Shown here in pieces: positions 25,199 to 35,513 of a DNA stretch of 64,000 bases. Both the position numbers and the translations under genes were made by a program. Under the pieces are notes generated by a model. It searched no databases. It saw nothing but the letters and a program-made list of their open reading frames with translations, and had not been told where the DNA came from. Positions within the stretch are counted from its first letter, which is position 1; every line of letters begins with the position of its first letter. Source of the stretch: Aminipila butyrica (GTDB lineage Bacteria; Bacillota; Clostridia; Peptostreptococcales; Anaerovoracaceae); the NCBI RefSeq assembly GCF_010669305.1, contig NZ_CP048649.1, forward strand, positions 3,224,001-3,288,000, written 5' to 3'.

Positions 25199-25204
25199 AT
25201 TAAT

Positions 25205-25425
25205 AGTGTAGTCGAAAATCATCGGAATAAACAAGGTCCTGTCGCTTGCTTTGTCCGCATGGTTTTATGTCTTATGAGAAACTGGATTTATGACAGAAGC
25301 ACGGCCAAATATGCCTGGTTACTAATCGGATAAAGTCAGCATGTTTGTGTTCGAAAGAAAAATGCCCCGGTGCTCAGTATAGAACTGCCAACAGTTTAAT
25401 TAATTTTTAAGGGGGCATAAAGAAC
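25205..25425 (+). ncRNA. long 5' leader of the receptor gene, possible variant riboswitch
   Basis: The leader is long for a single gene and contains pairing segments: GGTCCTGTC near 25231 can pair with GACAG...GGCC near 25291, and GGC/GCC forms a small hairpin inside. The stretch AAGCACGGCC...GCCTGGTTAC loosely resembles the 3' half of the c-di-GMP-I (GEMM-I) aptamer, which often precedes chemotaxis receptors in Clostridia, but the GGCAAACC half is missing. I cannot assign a class. Confidence 0.25.
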
Positions 25426-27375
25426 ATGAAATATTTAAAAAACAAATTATTACTTTTTATTTCTGTACTATTAGTTTTGACAACTTTATTTTTAACTATA
25501 ATCTCTTCTACGCTCTTTTACCAAAGCTCTATGTCAGAAGCTAAAAACAATTCCCTATATCTGGCTGAGGCTTATCAACAGCGAGTTGATGCCGTGCTTA
25601 GTATTTACCGGGATGCGGTTTCCAAAACTTCTGTTAAAAGCTTTTTAACCGACGGAGCTACTCCGGAGGCAGAACAGAGGCGTCTGCTGCAAGAAGAAGC
25701 AGACGTATCTGGCTTTGACTATCTAACAATAGCCGACGCCCAAGGGAATAATGAAAAAGGGGATCAAATCAGTGACCAGGAATTTTTTCAACAGGCTCAA
25801 AATGGCGTGCCATATATGTCTCGTCCCGTTCTGAGTGCAGAACAAAAACTGGTTCTCTATATTGCCGCACCTATTGAAAACACGGACAAGATTCTTTATG
25901 GCGTCGTGCCATACGAAGTCATTAATACAAAGCTTTCTGAAATTAAAATTGGGGAAAGCGGGTATGCTTTCGTTATTGACAAAGATGGACTGACAACGAT
26001 TCACCCTGATGAAGAGAACGTATCCAATCCAAAAGACTATTTTGAACTGGCCAAAGAGGATGACAATTACATACCAACATCCAAAATTTTTGGCGAGATG
26101 ATTGAGGGAAAAACCGGCACCGGATTCAGCTATTACAACGGTCAACGCCGTTTAGTGGGCTACACTCCTCTGGACGGTCCAGAAGGCTGGTCGATTGCCG
26201 TTACCACGCCTTTAACACAAATCGAAGCTAGCCTGAGAACTACACTTCTTATTTGTATTCTCGTAGGAATCATTCAGCTGGCAGTCGCCTTCGTTATTAC
26301 CCGGGTATTTGCTCAAAAGATTACCCAACCGATAGTTGAAGCCACCCGCAGAATCGAAAGACTGGCAGAGGGAGATTTAACAGAAGACATACAGCTGTCC
26401 AACGGAAAAGATGAAAGTGCCCGCCTAATACAAGCCTTGCAAAACACAGTTCATGGACTGCGGTCTTATATCATAGATATTTCTACCGTGCTTGATGGGG
26501 TGGCCTCTAAAAACTTAACTGTTTTCAGTCAGGTGGACTATAAGGGTGATTTTGTTCCCATTCAGACATCTTTGAACCAGATTCTCCATACATTAAACAG
26601 CACTCTTGGCGATATTTCCGGAGCAACCGAACAAGTTCGGGCGAGCTCCTCTCAGGTAGCTCTCGGTGGTCAGAACCTGGCAGAAAATTCTACGGAACAG
26701 GCTTCCACCACAGAGACCCTTACTCTTTCTCTAGAAGAGGTTTCAAAGCGGATTCAGGAGAATGCTGATGATGCGCTTTCCATGAAAAACATTACGCAAG
26801 AAGCCCTTTTAGAAACACAGCGTGGAGATGATGAGATGCAGCGGCTTAAACAGTCTATGGCCAGCATTGATACCTCTGCCAAAAAGATTCAGAGCATTAT
26901 CCGCATTATTGATGATATCGCTTTTCAGACCAATATTTTAGCGTTGAATGCGGCAGTAGAAGCTGCTCGTGCCGGAGAAGCCGGAAAAGGATTCTCCGTA
27001 GTAGCTGATGAAGTCCGGGCTCTGGCTTCTAAGAGTGCGGATGCAGCCAAGCAGACGACGGATTTGATTAACAGTACGATTCAGTCTGTGGTTCAGGGGA
27101 AACAAAATACGGAACAAACTGCCGATGTTTTCCAAAAGATTGTCGAACAGACTAGCACCGTTAATTCCTTTGTAACAAAAATTTCTGATTCTCTTGAAAA
27201 GCAGGCGGCCAGCGTCTCCGAATTAGAAGATGGCATGCAGCGTATTTCCATGGTAACGCAAGCCAACTCAGCTACAGCAGAGGAAAGTGCTGCAACCAGC
27301 GAAGAATTACTGGGTCAGATGCAGTTGCTGCAAGAACGAATTGCCCAATTTCAAATTTCTGAATCATGCAAATAA
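25426..27375 (+). CDS. methyl-accepting chemotaxis protein
   Basis: A 649-residue receptor. Membrane helix 1 ([20 protein letters not shown]) is followed by an extracellular dCache-like sensor (about 35-275) with [14 protein letters not shown] and [20 protein letters not shown] motifs, membrane helix 2 ([20 protein letters not shown]), a HAMP domain and the long coiled-coil signalling domain with the conserved hairpin tip [25 protein letters not shown]. It controls a CheA kinase in response to a small molecule, probably an amino acid or carboxylate. The ATG follows AAGGGGG. A strong promoter and a 220-base leader lie upstream, and an IS200-type element sits directly after the stop. Confidence 0.93.
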   Translation: MKYLKNKLLLFISVLLVLTTLFLTIISSTLFYQSSMSEAKNNSLYLAEAYQQRVDAVLSIYRDAVSKTSVKSFLTDGATPEAEQRRLLQEEADVSGFDYLTIADAQGNNEKGDQISDQEFFQQAQNGVPYMSRPVLSAEQKLVLYIAAPIENTDKILYGVVPYEVINTKLSEIKIGESGYAFVIDKDGLTTIHPDEENVSNPKDYFELAKEDDNYIPTSKIFGEMIEGKTGTGFSYYNGQRRLVGYTPLDGPEGWSIAVTTPLTQIEASLRTTLLICILVGIIQLAVAFVITRVFAQKITQPIVEATRRIERLAEGDLTEDIQLSNGKDESARLIQALQNTVHGLRSYIIDISTVLDGVASKNLTVFSQVDYKGDFVPIQTSLNQILHTLNSTLGDISGATEQVRASSSQVALGGQNLAENSTEQASTTETLTLSLEEVSKRIQENADDALSMKNITQEALLETQRGDDEMQRLKQSMASIDTSAKKIQSIIRIIDDIAFQTNILALNAAVEAARAGEAGKGFSVVADEVRALASKSADAAKQTTDLINSTIQSVVQGKQNTEQTADVFQKIVEQTSTVNSFVTKISDSLEKQAASVSELEDGMQRISMVTQANSATAEESAATSEELLGQMQLLQERIAQFQISESCK

Positions 27376-27511
27376 CAAATCGCTGCCACCCGTAAAACGG
27401 GTGGTTCGATCCAGGCTATAAGCCTGTAATACTGGCCAGCGTCTCAAGGCGCTGGCTTTAACTACGTTCAAGCCACATTGCCCTTGCCCCTTTTGCTACC
27501 CCTCAAAGGGG

Positions 27512-27964
27512 CTATTTGAATGGGTCTGTATATTCCCTAATGCTTAATTTATCCATTGCCATATCATGCTTTTCCTGTTCTTGAATATATTTCTTTATTG
27601 TTGCTTCATTTAATCCTACAGTACTTACATAATATCCTTCTGCCCAAAAGTGTCTATTTCCAAATTTATATTTTAGATTTGCATGCCTTTCAAACATCAT
27701 CAATGCGCTTTTTCCTTTGAGGTATCCCATGAAATTTGCTACACTTATTTTTGGCGGTATGGATACCAAAAGATGAACATGATCTGGCATCATATGACCT
27801 TCAACGATTGTCACCCCTTTATATTTACAAAGTAGCTTTATTATTTCTATCAGACTTTGACGATATTGATTATAGATCACTTTTCGTCTATACTTTGGAG
27901 TGAACACAATGTGGTACTTGCACATCCATCTTGTGTGCGCTAAGCTATTCACCTTAGCCGCCAT
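27512..27964 (-). CDS. tnpA: IS200/IS605 family transposase TnpA (Y1 HUH)
   Basis: A 150-residue Y1 transposase: CKYHIVFTPKYRRKVIY at the N-terminus, the metal-binding HUH motif in MPDHVHLLVSIPP, and the helix with the nucleophilic tyrosine in ATIKKYIQEQE. It cuts and joins single-stranded DNA at the hairpin ends. Length is normal and the frame is intact, so it may be active. ATG 27964 lies 5 bases after AGGTGATTTTT, and that ribosome binding site is itself locked in a hairpin. Confidence 0.92.
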   Translation of the reverse strand: MAAKVNSLAHTRWMCKYHIVFTPKYRRKVIYNQYRQSLIEIIKLLCKYKGVTIVEGHMMPDHVHLLVSIPPKISVANFMGYLKGKSALMMFERHANLKYKFGNRHFWAEGYYVSTVGLNEATIKKYIQEQEKHDMAMDKLSIREYTDPFK

Positions 27965-28029
27965 AAAAATCACCTGCCTTTGCTATTTTGTGGCTTGAAC
28001 AACCTTATTATAGCAAATAGGTGATTTTT
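27965..28029 (-). promoter_or_regulatory. hairpin that sequesters the tnpA ribosome binding site
   Basis: AAAAATCACCT (27965-27975) pairs exactly with AGGTGATTTTT (28019-28029), reinforced by TTTGCTA/TAGCAAA. In the mRNA this hides the tnpA ribosome binding site and blocks translation from readthrough transcripts, a known feature of IS200. Confidence 0.7.
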
Positions 28030-28119
28030 TTGTATAACAGCTGACGCGTACCCGCATAGCGGGTAGTTTTATGTTTCGCTCACTTCGTGTGCTCAACAGG
28101 CTTATAAGCCCAAAATAAG

Positions 28120-28155
28120 AAATCCCCCAGAGAACAGACTGTTCTTTGGGGGATT
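28120..28155 (-). terminator. terminator of the purine operon
   Basis: AAATCCCCCA and TGGGGGATTT form the outer stem and GAACA/TGTTC the inner stem, 26 bases after the purD stop on the minus strand. Confidence 0.85.
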
Positions 28156-28180
28156 TGTTCTATACACAATTCAAATCTTA

Positions 28181-29446
28181 TTATTTTTTTAATATTAAAC
28201 CAATATCACGTCGAACCTGCATACCTTCAAAATGGATTTTGTCCACATTGGCAAAAGCCTTTGCTCGCGCTTCTTCATGGGTATCTCCTAGCACCGCTAC
28301 CCCCAACACCCGGCCGCCGTTGGTAAGTACGGTTTGTCCCTGGCTTAACTTTGTGCCGGCATGGAAGACCAAAACTTCTTCCTCCACTTGCTCCAGTCCG
28401 GTGATCTCCTTCCCCTTTTCGTAGGTACCCGGGTAGCCTCCCGAAGCCAACACGACACAGACAGCCTTTTTCGGGCTCCATGCCAAGCTTATCTCCTCTA
28501 ATCTATTATCAATTACGGCATTGAACACATCCAGCAAGTCTGTTTCCAATCGCAGAAGTACAGACTGCGTCTCTGGATCGCCGAACCGATTGTTAAACTC
28601 GATAACTTTAGGACCATCCTCTCCAATCATCAGTCCAATAAACAAGACTCCCTTAAAGTCCAGCCCATCTTTCTGAAACCCTGCCAGCGTAGGCAGCAAG
28701 ATTTCTCTGCGAATGCGCTCTTCTAGTTCTTCATTAAAGAGTAAACTAGGGGAATAGGTTCCCATACCGCCGGTGTTGGGCCCCTTGTCCCCATCAAAGA
28801 TCCGCTTATAATCCTGTGCTGATTCCATGGGAACAATGGTGTTCTGATCGACAAAGCAAAGCATCGAGGCTTCCACCCCAGTCAGATATTCTTCCACCAC
28901 AACCTTTTCTCCCGCAGCACCAAAGATTTTATCGCCCATCATCTCCTGGATGGCCTGAACAGCCTCCTCCTGGTTTTCAGCGATTACAACACCCTTGCCA
29001 GCCGCCAAACCATCGGCTTTGAGGACCATCGGATAGCCATATAGGCCTACCGCTTTCAGCAGTTCTTCTTTATCGGTAAACTCTTGATACCCTGCTGTAG
29101 GAATGTGATGACGATCCAGAAAAGCTTTGGTAAAGGCTTTGCTGGCTTCCAGCTGGGCACATTTCTTATTGGGCCCAAAGGCTCTCACCCCAACCTTCTC
29201 CAATTCATCGACAATGCCTAAAGCTAACGGCACCTCCGGTCCAATGACAGCCAAATCCACTGCTTTCTCCTTGGCCAACTGACAGATACCGACTATGTCT
29301 TCTGCGGCAACGGGCAGGCACTCCGCCACTTGGGCAATGCCCCCGTTACCAGGCGCACAATAGAGCTTCTCCACCTGATCGCTCTGAGCCAGTTTCCAAG
29401 CGATAGCATGCTCCCGACCCCCATTGCCTACGATCAATACTTTCAT
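28181..29446 (-). CDS. purD: phosphoribosylamine-glycine ligase
   Basis: A 421-residue ATP-grasp enzyme that joins glycine to phosphoribosylamine (step 2 of purine synthesis). Signatures: MKVLIVGNGGREHAIAWKLA at the N-terminus, the ATP-grasp segment VLKADGLAAGKGVVIAE, and EFNNRFGDPETQ for the Mg2+ site. ATG 29446 is chosen because AAGGA lies eight bases before it and the family signature begins there; an upstream in-frame extension is not needed. Last gene of the purL-E-C-F-M-N-H-D operon, followed by a strong terminator. Confidence 0.95.
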   Translation of the reverse strand: MKVLIVGNGGREHAIAWKLAQSDQVEKLYCAPGNGGIAQVAECLPVAAEDIVGICQLAKEKAVDLAVIGPEVPLALGIVDELEKVGVRAFGPNKKCAQLEASKAFTKAFLDRHHIPTAGYQEFTDKEELLKAVGLYGYPMVLKADGLAAGKGVVIAENQEEAVQAIQEMMGDKIFGAAGEKVVVEEYLTGVEASMLCFVDQNTIVPMESAQDYKRIFDGDKGPNTGGMGTYSPSLLFNEELEERIRREILLPTLAGFQKDGLDFKGVLFIGLMIGEDGPKVIEFNNRFGDPETQSVLLRLETDLLDVFNAVIDNRLEEISLAWSPKKAVCVVLASGGYPGTYEKGKEITGLEQVEEEVLVFHAGTKLSQGQTVLTNGGRVLGVAVLGDTHEEARAKAFANVDKIHFEGMQVRRDIGLILKK

Positions 29447-29503
29447 AACAAAATTCCTTTCCCTGTCATTTTCCACCAACGTACCAAAGCTTATATACAC
29501 GCC

Positions 29504-31036
29504 CTAATGCTTAAAGTGGCGAACACCCGAAAATACCATAGCAATGCCCAGCTCGTTTGCTTTCTTGATCGATTCTTCATCCCGAACAGAACCACCCGGC
29601 TGAATAATAGCCGTAACCCCGGCAGCCCCTGCCGCACTGACGCAATCGTCAAAAGGAAAGAACGCATCGGAGGCCAACACCGAATCCTGCAACGGGAAGT
29701 TGGACTGCTTCACCGCATTTTCTACGGCCCAAATCCGATTCACCTGACCGGGCCCGATTCCTAAAGTTCTGCCATCCTTGGCGATAACGATGCCGTTAGA
29801 CTTGATGTGCTTCACAACCTTCATGGCCAGCTTCATGTCCTCCAGTTCTCGCTCCGTCGGAATCCGGTCGGTAACTACCCGAAGTTCTTCTTCCTGAAAG
29901 AGCACATCATCCGTATTCTGCACCAATAGTCCCCCGGAAACCTTCTTCACATCCAGTTGTCGTTCTGCCTTCTGTCCAATGTCTTCTAGTTTTAACAACC
30001 GCAAATTCTTCTTTTCAGTGAGAACAGACAAAGCTTCCTCTGTAAAATCCGGTGCCAGAATAATCTCCAAGAAAATCTTGCTCATCTCCCTAGCCGTTCC
30101 CTCATCAATGGTCCGGTTGGCTGCCACAATCCCCCCGAAGATGGACGTCGGATCGCATTCATATGCCTTCTTGTAGGCAGCAAGAATATCAAAACCCGTG
30201 CCCACACCACATGGATTGGCATGTTTTACCGCCACCACCGTAGGCTCTTCAAATTCTTTCAAGGTGGCCAACGCGCCCTGGGTATCGTTAATATTGTTAA
30301 ACGACAGTTCTTTGCCGTGAAGCTGCACAGCGCCTACCAAACTTCCAGCCGGAGCTTGAATCTCTCGGTAATACGCCGCCTTCTGGTGGGGATTCTCTCC
30401 ATATCTCAGGTCCTGAATCTTTTCATAAGTCAGTGTCAAATTGTCTGGCAGCTCTGCACCAATCTGTTTCCTCAAGTAATCGGAAATCATCGCATCATAG
30501 GCTGCCGTGTGCTGAAATACCTTTAAGGCCAGCCGATATTTTGTATCTATGGAAATGCTCCCCTGCTGACTCAATTCCGTCAATACTTTGTCGTAATCCG
30601 ACGGGTCGCAGATTACCGCTACATCCCGATGGTTCTTAGCCGCAGAGCGGAGCATTGTAGGGCCTCCGATATCGATATTTTCAATAGCCTCCTCCAGTGT
30701 TACATCTGGTTTCAAAATAGTTTCTTTAAAAGGATACAGGTTGATTGCTACAATATCGATGGTCTGAATACCCAATTCTGCCAGCTGGTTCATGTGCTCC
30801 GGCTTCTCTCTTCTGGCCAGAATTCCTCCATGTACTGCCGGATGCAAAGTTTTCACCCGCCCATCTAGGCATTCTGGAAAACCGGTCACCTGAGAAACGC
30901 CCTTAACCGCTATACCATTGTCCGCCAGCCGCTGGTGCGTCCCTCCTGTGGATATAATTTCTATTCCCATATCGGATAAAGCCTTCGCAAAATCCACCAC
31001 ACCGGTCTTATCCGAAACACTTATTAACGCTCTCAT
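29504..31036 (-). CDS. purH: bifunctional AICAR formyltransferase/IMP cyclohydrolase
   Basis: A 510-residue enzyme catalysing the last two steps to IMP. The N-terminal IMP cyclohydrolase/MGS-like domain reads [20 protein letters not shown] and [17 protein letters not shown]. The AICAR transformylase domain has [11 protein letters not shown], the catalytic Lys-His pair, and [11 protein letters not shown] and SDAFFPFDD. Length is normal. GGAGG lies ahead of the ATG, 37 bases after purN. Confidence 0.95.
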   Translation of the reverse strand: MRALISVSDKTGVVDFAKALSDMGIEIISTGGTHQRLADNGIAVKGVSQVTGFPECLDGRVKTLHPAVHGGILARREKPEHMNQLAELGIQTIDIVAINLYPFKETILKPDVTLEEAIENIDIGGPTMLRSAAKNHRDVAVICDPSDYDKVLTELSQQGSISIDTKYRLALKVFQHTAAYDAMISDYLRKQIGAELPDNLTLTYEKIQDLRYGENPHQKAAYYREIQAPAGSLVGAVQLHGKELSFNNINDTQGALATLKEFEEPTVVAVKHANPCGVGTGFDILAAYKKAYECDPTSIFGGIVAANRTIDEGTAREMSKIFLEIILAPDFTEEALSVLTEKKNLRLLKLEDIGQKAERQLDVKKVSGGLLVQNTDDVLFQEEELRVVTDRIPTERELEDMKLAMKVVKHIKSNGIVIAKDGRTLGIGPGQVNRIWAVENAVKQSNFPLQDSVLASDAFFPFDDCVSAAGAAGVTAIIQPGGSVRDEESIKKANELGIAMVFSGVRHFKH

Positions 31037-31073
31037 GATTTTCCTCCGTATATGTATAACCGCTACCGCGGTT

Positions 31074-31691
31074 TTATTTACCCTTTAAACTGCCTCTTTT
31101 CAATGACAATGTCGGCAGCACCTGCTGAATAGCTTCCGCCAGAATCTGATGTTCTACCGCCAGCACTCGTGCTGCCAGCGTATCCGTGGTATCGCCTGCC
31201 AGAACAGGTACTTTACGCTGAAGAATAATCGGCCCGGTGTCCACCCCTTCATCTACAAAGTGAACCGTCGCACCACTTTCCTTCTCTCCTGCCGCCAGCA
31301 CCGCTTCATGAACTCGCTGTCCGTAAAAACCCTTTCCGCAGTACTGCGGAATCAGGGATGGGTGAATATTAATAATTCGTCCCCCATAAGCCTGGATAAG
31401 CTCCGGCTCCAACACGCTCATGTAACCCGCCAGCACCACCAGGTCCGTTTCTGCCTCTTCCAAGGCATCCAACAGCGCTTTAGTCCTCATAGATGTCGCT
31501 GGAAACTGCTCCTTTCCGATGACCCGGGTGGGAATACCGTGTTGTTCCCCCCGCTTTAAGGCAAAAACTCCAGCCTTGCTGGCAAGGATACAACCAATCT
31601 CCGCCCCTTGAATCTGCCCAGACTCTACGGCATCAATGACGGCTTGGAGATTGGTGCCTCCGCCGGAAACTAACACAGAAATCCTCAGCAT
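31074..31691 (-). CDS. purN: phosphoribosylglycinamide formyltransferase
   Basis: A 205-residue enzyme transferring a formyl group from 10-formyl-THF to GAR (step 3). It has the N-terminal [19 protein letters not shown], the conserved [18 protein letters not shown] containing the catalytic histidine, and [15 protein letters not shown]. The start overlaps the last bases of purM (ATGCTGA), implying coupling. Confidence 0.94.
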   Translation of the reverse strand: MLRISVLVSGGGTNLQAVIDAVESGQIQGAEIGCILASKAGVFALKRGEQHGIPTRVIGKEQFPATSMRTKALLDALEEAETDLVVLAGYMSVLEPELIQAYGGRIINIHPSLIPQYCGKGFYGQRVHEAVLAAGEKESGATVHFVDEGVDTGPIILQRKVPVLAGDTTDTLAARVLAVEHQILAEAIQQVLPTLSLKRGSLKGK

Positions 31692-32716
31692 AAGGTAACA
31701 CCCTTCCCCTCTGCAATCTGACCGATGACAGAAGCTGTCTCACCTGCTGCTTTCAGCGAAGCTAGCACAGCCTCCACGTCGGCTTTGGGAACCACCATCA
31801 TCATGCCTATCCCCATATTATAAGTAGAGAACATATCCACTTGCTGAATGCTCCCACACTTCTGAATATAACCAAAGATAGCAGGAACTTCCCAAGAGCC
31901 TACCTGAATTTGGACCCCCAGTCCCGCCGGAATAATCCGCGGGATATTCTCAAAAAAACCACCGCCGGTAATATGAATAATGCCATGAATGGGATGTTTG
32001 CCTACCACCGCGTCACAAGCCGCCGCATAAATCTTCGTCGGCGTCAGCAGGGCTTCTCCTAACGTCATCCCCAGCTCTTCCACATAGCTCTCCACCTTCA
32101 TCTGCATTTTTTCAAAGAAAACTTTTCGCACTAGTGAATAACCGTTGCTGTGGATGCCGCTGGAAGCAAGGCCGATTACCGCATCCCCCGCTTGTATGCT
32201 GGCTCCGGTAATCATCTTTTCTCGGTCTACTACGCCCACAGAAAATCCGGCCATGTCGTATTCTCCATCTTGATAGAAGTCTGGCATTTCCGCCGTTTCA
32301 CCTCCTACCAGCGCACTGCCGCTCTGATAGCAGCCTTCGGCAATGCCCTTGACGATTTCGGCAATCTTTTCTGCTTGAACTTTTCCCGTAGCAATATAGT
32401 CTAAGAAAAACAGGGGCTTTGCCCCTTGGCAAAGCACGTCATTAACACACATGGCTACGCAGTCGATGCCCACCGTATCGTGCTTGTCCATCAAAAAGGC
32501 AATTTTCAGCTTTGTACCTACCCCATCGGTGCCAGATACTAAAACAGGTTCCGCCATGTGAGTGGTATCTAATTTAAATAGGCTGCCAAAGCCTCCTAGC
32601 CCGGTCAGCACATTTTCGTTAAAGGTCCGCTTTACATGAGGCTTCATGAGATCTACGGCCCGCTCCCCTTCTTTTGTATCGACCCCTGCATCTTTATAAG
32701 TTAATTTGCTATCCAT
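31685..32716 (-). CDS. purM: phosphoribosylformylglycinamidine cyclo-ligase (AIR synthase)
   Basis: A 343-residue ATP-dependent enzyme closing the imidazole ring (step 5). Visible family segments are [47 protein letters not shown] and [18 protein letters not shown] precedes the ATG by five bases. It lies 11 bases after purF and overlaps purN. Confidence 0.95.
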   Translation of the reverse strand: MDSKLTYKDAGVDTKEGERAVDLMKPHVKRTFNENVLTGLGGFGSLFKLDTTHMAEPVLVSGTDGVGTKLKIAFLMDKHDTVGIDCVAMCVNDVLCQGAKPLFFLDYIATGKVQAEKIAEIVKGIAEGCYQSGSALVGGETAEMPDFYQDGEYDMAGFSVGVVDREKMITGASIQAGDAVIGLASSGIHSNGYSLVRKVFFEKMQMKVESYVEELGMTLGEALLTPTKIYAAACDAVVGKHPIHGIIHITGGGFFENIPRIIPAGLGVQIQVGSWEVPAIFGYIQKCGSIQQVDMFSTYNMGIGMMMVVPKADVEAVLASLKAAGETASVIGQIAEGKGVTLC

Positions 32717-32727
32717 AAGTTCCTCCC

Positions 32728-34155
32728 TTATTCTTCAAACTTCATACCCAGTTCAGGCAATTCCAGGGGATAATCCCCCGTAAAACAGGCGGTACAAATT
32801 TTGTCTGGCCCCAAAGAAATAGCCTCCAGCATGCCTTCCACACTGAGGTATCCCAGGGAGTCGGCTCCCATGCCTTGCCGGATTTCTTCAATCGTATGGG
32901 TGGCGGCTATGAGCTTGCTCTTGTCCGGCGTATCAATACCGAAGAAACAAGGGTCGGTTACCGGCGGCGACGCGACCCGCACGTGAACCTCTTTTGCTCC
33001 AGCCTCCTTTAGCATGCGAACAATCTTTGCGCTGGTGGTGCCTCGGACAATGGAGTCATCAATCATGATTACCCGCTTACCTGCTACATTTTCCTTGAGC
33101 ACGTTCAGCTTCAACCGCACGCTTAACTCCCGCATCCGCTGATCTGGCTGAATAAAAGTCCGGCCTACATAGCGATTCTTGATGAAGCCTTCCCCATAAG
33201 GGATACCCGATTCCTTAGCATATCCGATAGCCGCCACCGTACCAGAATCTGGCACAGAGATGACCACATCTGCCTCTACCGGATGTTCCTTGGCCAGAAT
33301 TTTGCCGCAGAGGTTTCTGGCTGTATAGACGTTCCGCTGGTCGATATCGCTGTCTGGTCTGGAAAAATAGACGTATTCAAAAGCACAAGAGGCTCTCTTC
33401 CCCGCCTTAGCATAACGGTATGATTTTATTTCATGGTTTTCAATAATTACCATTTCGCCCGGCTCCACATCCCGAATCATCTGAGCGCCCAGCAGAGAAA
33501 AGATACAGCTTTCAGAGGAAAGCACAAAGCCTTTTTCCGTCTTGCCAATACACAGCGGCCGAATACCATTTGGGTCCCGGACACCAATCAGTTTGTTGGC
33601 AGAGGTAATGACCAAGGCATATGCCCCTTGAACCACTTGCAAGGTTTGGTTGATGGCCTCTTCAATCGTGCTGTTCTTTAAATGTCTGGCGATAAGGGCC
33701 GCTATAACTTCTGAATCGATGGAAGTCTGGAAAATCACCCCATCGTCCTGCATTTCTTCCCGCAGGATTCGGGCGTTAACCAGATTGCCATTGTGGGCCA
33801 AAGCCAAAGGGCCTCCTTTGTGGTAGACCACCAGCGGCATAGCATTAGAAGCATGGCTTTCACCAGCCGTGCTGTATCGCACGTGGCCGATAGCAATATC
33901 CCCTTGCAGACGCTGAATAATCTCATCATTGAAGATTTCCTGCACCAGGCCCATCTCTTTATAATACTGAATCTTGCCCCCCAGGTTGACGGCAATTCCC
34001 GCACTCTCCTGTCCCCGGTGCTGTAAGGAATGCAAGCCAAAGTAGACGGCGCGGGCATTTTCCTGACTGCCAGGCTCATAGACCCCCACCACGCCGCATT
34101 CGTCGTGGAATTTTTCCTCTTCAAACATCTTCAATTCCTGATTTATATCAATCAT
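32728..34155 (-). CDS. purF: amidophosphoribosyltransferase
   Basis: A 475-residue enzyme making phosphoribosylamine from PRPP and glutamine, the committed step. A short propeptide ends at HDE before the N-terminal nucleophile Cys of [10 protein letters not shown]. The PRPP loop reads [14 protein letters not shown]. The C-terminal [12 protein letters not shown] supplies cysteines of the Bacillus-type structural 4Fe-4S cluster. ATG 34155 follows GGAG with six bases of spacing; an upstream TTG is part of that site. Confidence 0.95.
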   Translation of the reverse strand: MIDINQELKMFEEEKFHDECGVVGVYEPGSQENARAVYFGLHSLQHRGQESAGIAVNLGGKIQYYKEMGLVQEIFNDEIIQRLQGDIAIGHVRYSTAGESHASNAMPLVVYHKGGPLALAHNGNLVNARILREEMQDDGVIFQTSIDSEVIAALIARHLKNSTIEEAINQTLQVVQGAYALVITSANKLIGVRDPNGIRPLCIGKTEKGFVLSSESCIFSLLGAQMIRDVEPGEMVIIENHEIKSYRYAKAGKRASCAFEYVYFSRPDSDIDQRNVYTARNLCGKILAKEHPVEADVVISVPDSGTVAAIGYAKESGIPYGEGFIKNRYVGRTFIQPDQRMRELSVRLKLNVLKENVAGKRVIMIDDSIVRGTTSAKIVRMLKEAGAKEVHVRVASPPVTDPCFFGIDTPDKSKLIAATHTIEEIRQGMGADSLGYLSVEGMLEAISLGPDKICTACFTGDYPLELPELGMKFEE

Positions 34156-34221
34156 TCTTTTCTCCAATTTCCTTCTATTCCCATGGAATGCAAAAGCTGC
34201 TGATTCCAGGTGGCTTTCAGC

Positions 34222-34926
34222 CTACTGCTTTACTCTGCTGAACACTTCCTGATACGTCTCTTCTACGTTTCCCAAATCTCTTCGGAAGCGGTCTTTGTCC
34301 ATCTTTTCGTTGGTATTCACATCCCACAGTCTACAGGTATCTGGTGAAATCTCATCTGCCAGAATGACCTGCCCTTCGCAAAGACCGAACTCAATCTTAA
34401 AGTCAATCAGCTTTAAATCCCTTTCCAGAAAGAATTCCTTTAACCCTTCGTTGACAGCATAAGCATATTTTTTCACATGGGCTAGCTGCTCTGGGGTAGC
34501 CAACTCCAAAGCCAAGATGTGGTCGTCGTTAATCAAGGGATCGCCTAAATCGTCGTTCTTATAAGAAAATTCCAGCACCGGCTGTTTAAATACAATGCCT
34601 TCCTCTACGCCATACCGCTTAGAAAAAGAGCCGGCGGATACGTTGCGGATAATGACTTCCAACGGCAGGATTGTCACGGCCTTTACCAGGGTCTCCCGCT
34701 CGCTGAGCTGTTCGACCAAATGCGTTGGAATGCCCTTTTCCTCCAGCATCTTAAAGATAATATTAGCCATGGTGTTATTGACCACGCCCTTGCCGGCAAT
34801 CTGCCCCTTTTTCAATCCGTTGAAAGCAGTCGCATCGTCCTTGTAATCTACGATAAATAGCTTTGGATCCGCTGTCTTAAATACTTTTTTGGCTTTTCCT
34901 TCATAGAGCATTTCTAATTTTTCCAT
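34222..34926 (-). CDS. purC: SAICAR synthetase
   Basis: A 234-residue enzyme joining aspartate to CAIR. It shows MLYEGKAKKVFKT, DYKDDATAFNGLKKG, VEVIIRN-like PLEVIIRNVSAGSFSKRYG, and DEISPDTCRLWD. A GGAGG site lies eight bases before ATG 34926. It sits between purE and purF; the 66 bases after the stop hold no clear terminator. Confidence 0.95.
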   Translation of the reverse strand: MEKLEMLYEGKAKKVFKTADPKLFIVDYKDDATAFNGLKKGQIAGKGVVNNTMANIIFKMLEEKGIPTHLVEQLSERETLVKAVTILPLEVIIRNVSAGSFSKRYGVEEGIVFKQPVLEFSYKNDDLGDPLINDDHILALELATPEQLAHVKKYAYAVNEGLKEFFLERDLKLIDFKIEFGLCEGQVILADEISPDTCRLWDVNTNEKMDKDRFRRDLGNVEETYQEVFSRVKQ

Positions 34927-34999
34927 GGTTCATTCCTCCTGATCTTTCCTTTAAGGGAATCGGTAAATTGTTTTTTATGATATATAATATAAATATTTC

Positions 35000-35479
35000 C
35001 TATGCGTTCATCTCTGCATCCAGAGCCATGATTTCTTCTTCCATCTTTATTTTGTACGCCTTCATCTTCTGCCGAAGCTCCGGATATTTGATGCTGAGCA
35101 TCTGCACGGCCAGCAAAGCCGCGTTTTCTGCCCCGTCAATAGCTACGGTAGCCACCGGTACTCCTTTAGGCATCTGCACTACGGAAAGAAGGGAATCCAG
35201 ACCGTCCATGGTGCTGGACTTCATGGGAATTCCAATGATTGGAAGGGGTGTGGTCGCTGCCAGCACACCGGCTAAGTGCGCCGCCTTTCCCGCCGCAGCG
35301 ATGATGACCTCAATACCCTTTTCCTCTGCGGTTCGAGAAAATTCCTCTGCCGCCCGGGGAGTCCGATGGGCGGAAATAATCCGTACCGAACAATCCACAC
35401 CAAATTCCTGTAGCAACGCTTCTGCCTTTTGCACCACCGGATAGTCTGATTTGCTTCCCATTACGATTGCTGCTTTCAT
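35000..35479 (-). CDS. purE: N5-CAIR mutase (PurE)
   Basis: A 159-residue enzyme converting N5-CAIR to CAIR (class I), or AIR to CAIR directly if class II. It shows MKAAIVMGSKSDYPVV, ISAHRTPRAAEEF, IAAAGKAAHLAGVLAATT and PIIGIPMKSSTMDGLDSLLS. The start at 35479 is preferred over ATG 35494 because the GGAGG site lies between them. No purK is in the operon, so carboxyaminoimidazole may form by direct carboxylation or from a distant purK. Confidence 0.93.
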   Translation of the reverse strand: MKAAIVMGSKSDYPVVQKAEALLQEFGVDCSVRIISAHRTPRAAEEFSRTAEEKGIEVIIAAAGKAAHLAGVLAATTPLPIIGIPMKSSTMDGLDSLLSVVQMPKGVPVATVAIDGAENAALLAVQMLSIKYPELRQKMKAYKIKMEEEIMALDAEMNA

Positions 35480-35513
35480 CTTTTTATCCTCCATACATCC
35501 AGTAAAGTCTTTT

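Larger units (their letters stand above)
27376..28119 (-). mobile_element. IS200/IS605-family element, tnpA only
   Basis: The element lies between the receptor stop codon and the purD terminator; exact ends are not resolved. Each side carries a hairpin in the same orientation: CCACCCG...CGGGTGG (27386-27404) and TACCCG...CGGGTA (28049-28065), each followed further right by a near-palindrome, GGCTATAAGCC or GGCTTATAAGCC. Non-inverted ends with subterminal hairpins are what single-strand transposing IS200 elements show. No tnpB or omega RNA is present. A 12-bp inverted repeat (27466-27477 and 27989-28000) brackets tnpA. Confidence 0.75.

Noticed and set aside
27386..28065. Possible CRISPR-like or REP repeat pair
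   Set aside because: Only two hairpin modules exist, one at each end of a single tnpA gene, which fits IS200 ends and not an array.
29330..29764. Long plus-strand frames opposite purine genes
   Set aside because: They are antisense to highly conserved purD and purH and their translations match no family; they are by-products of codon bias.
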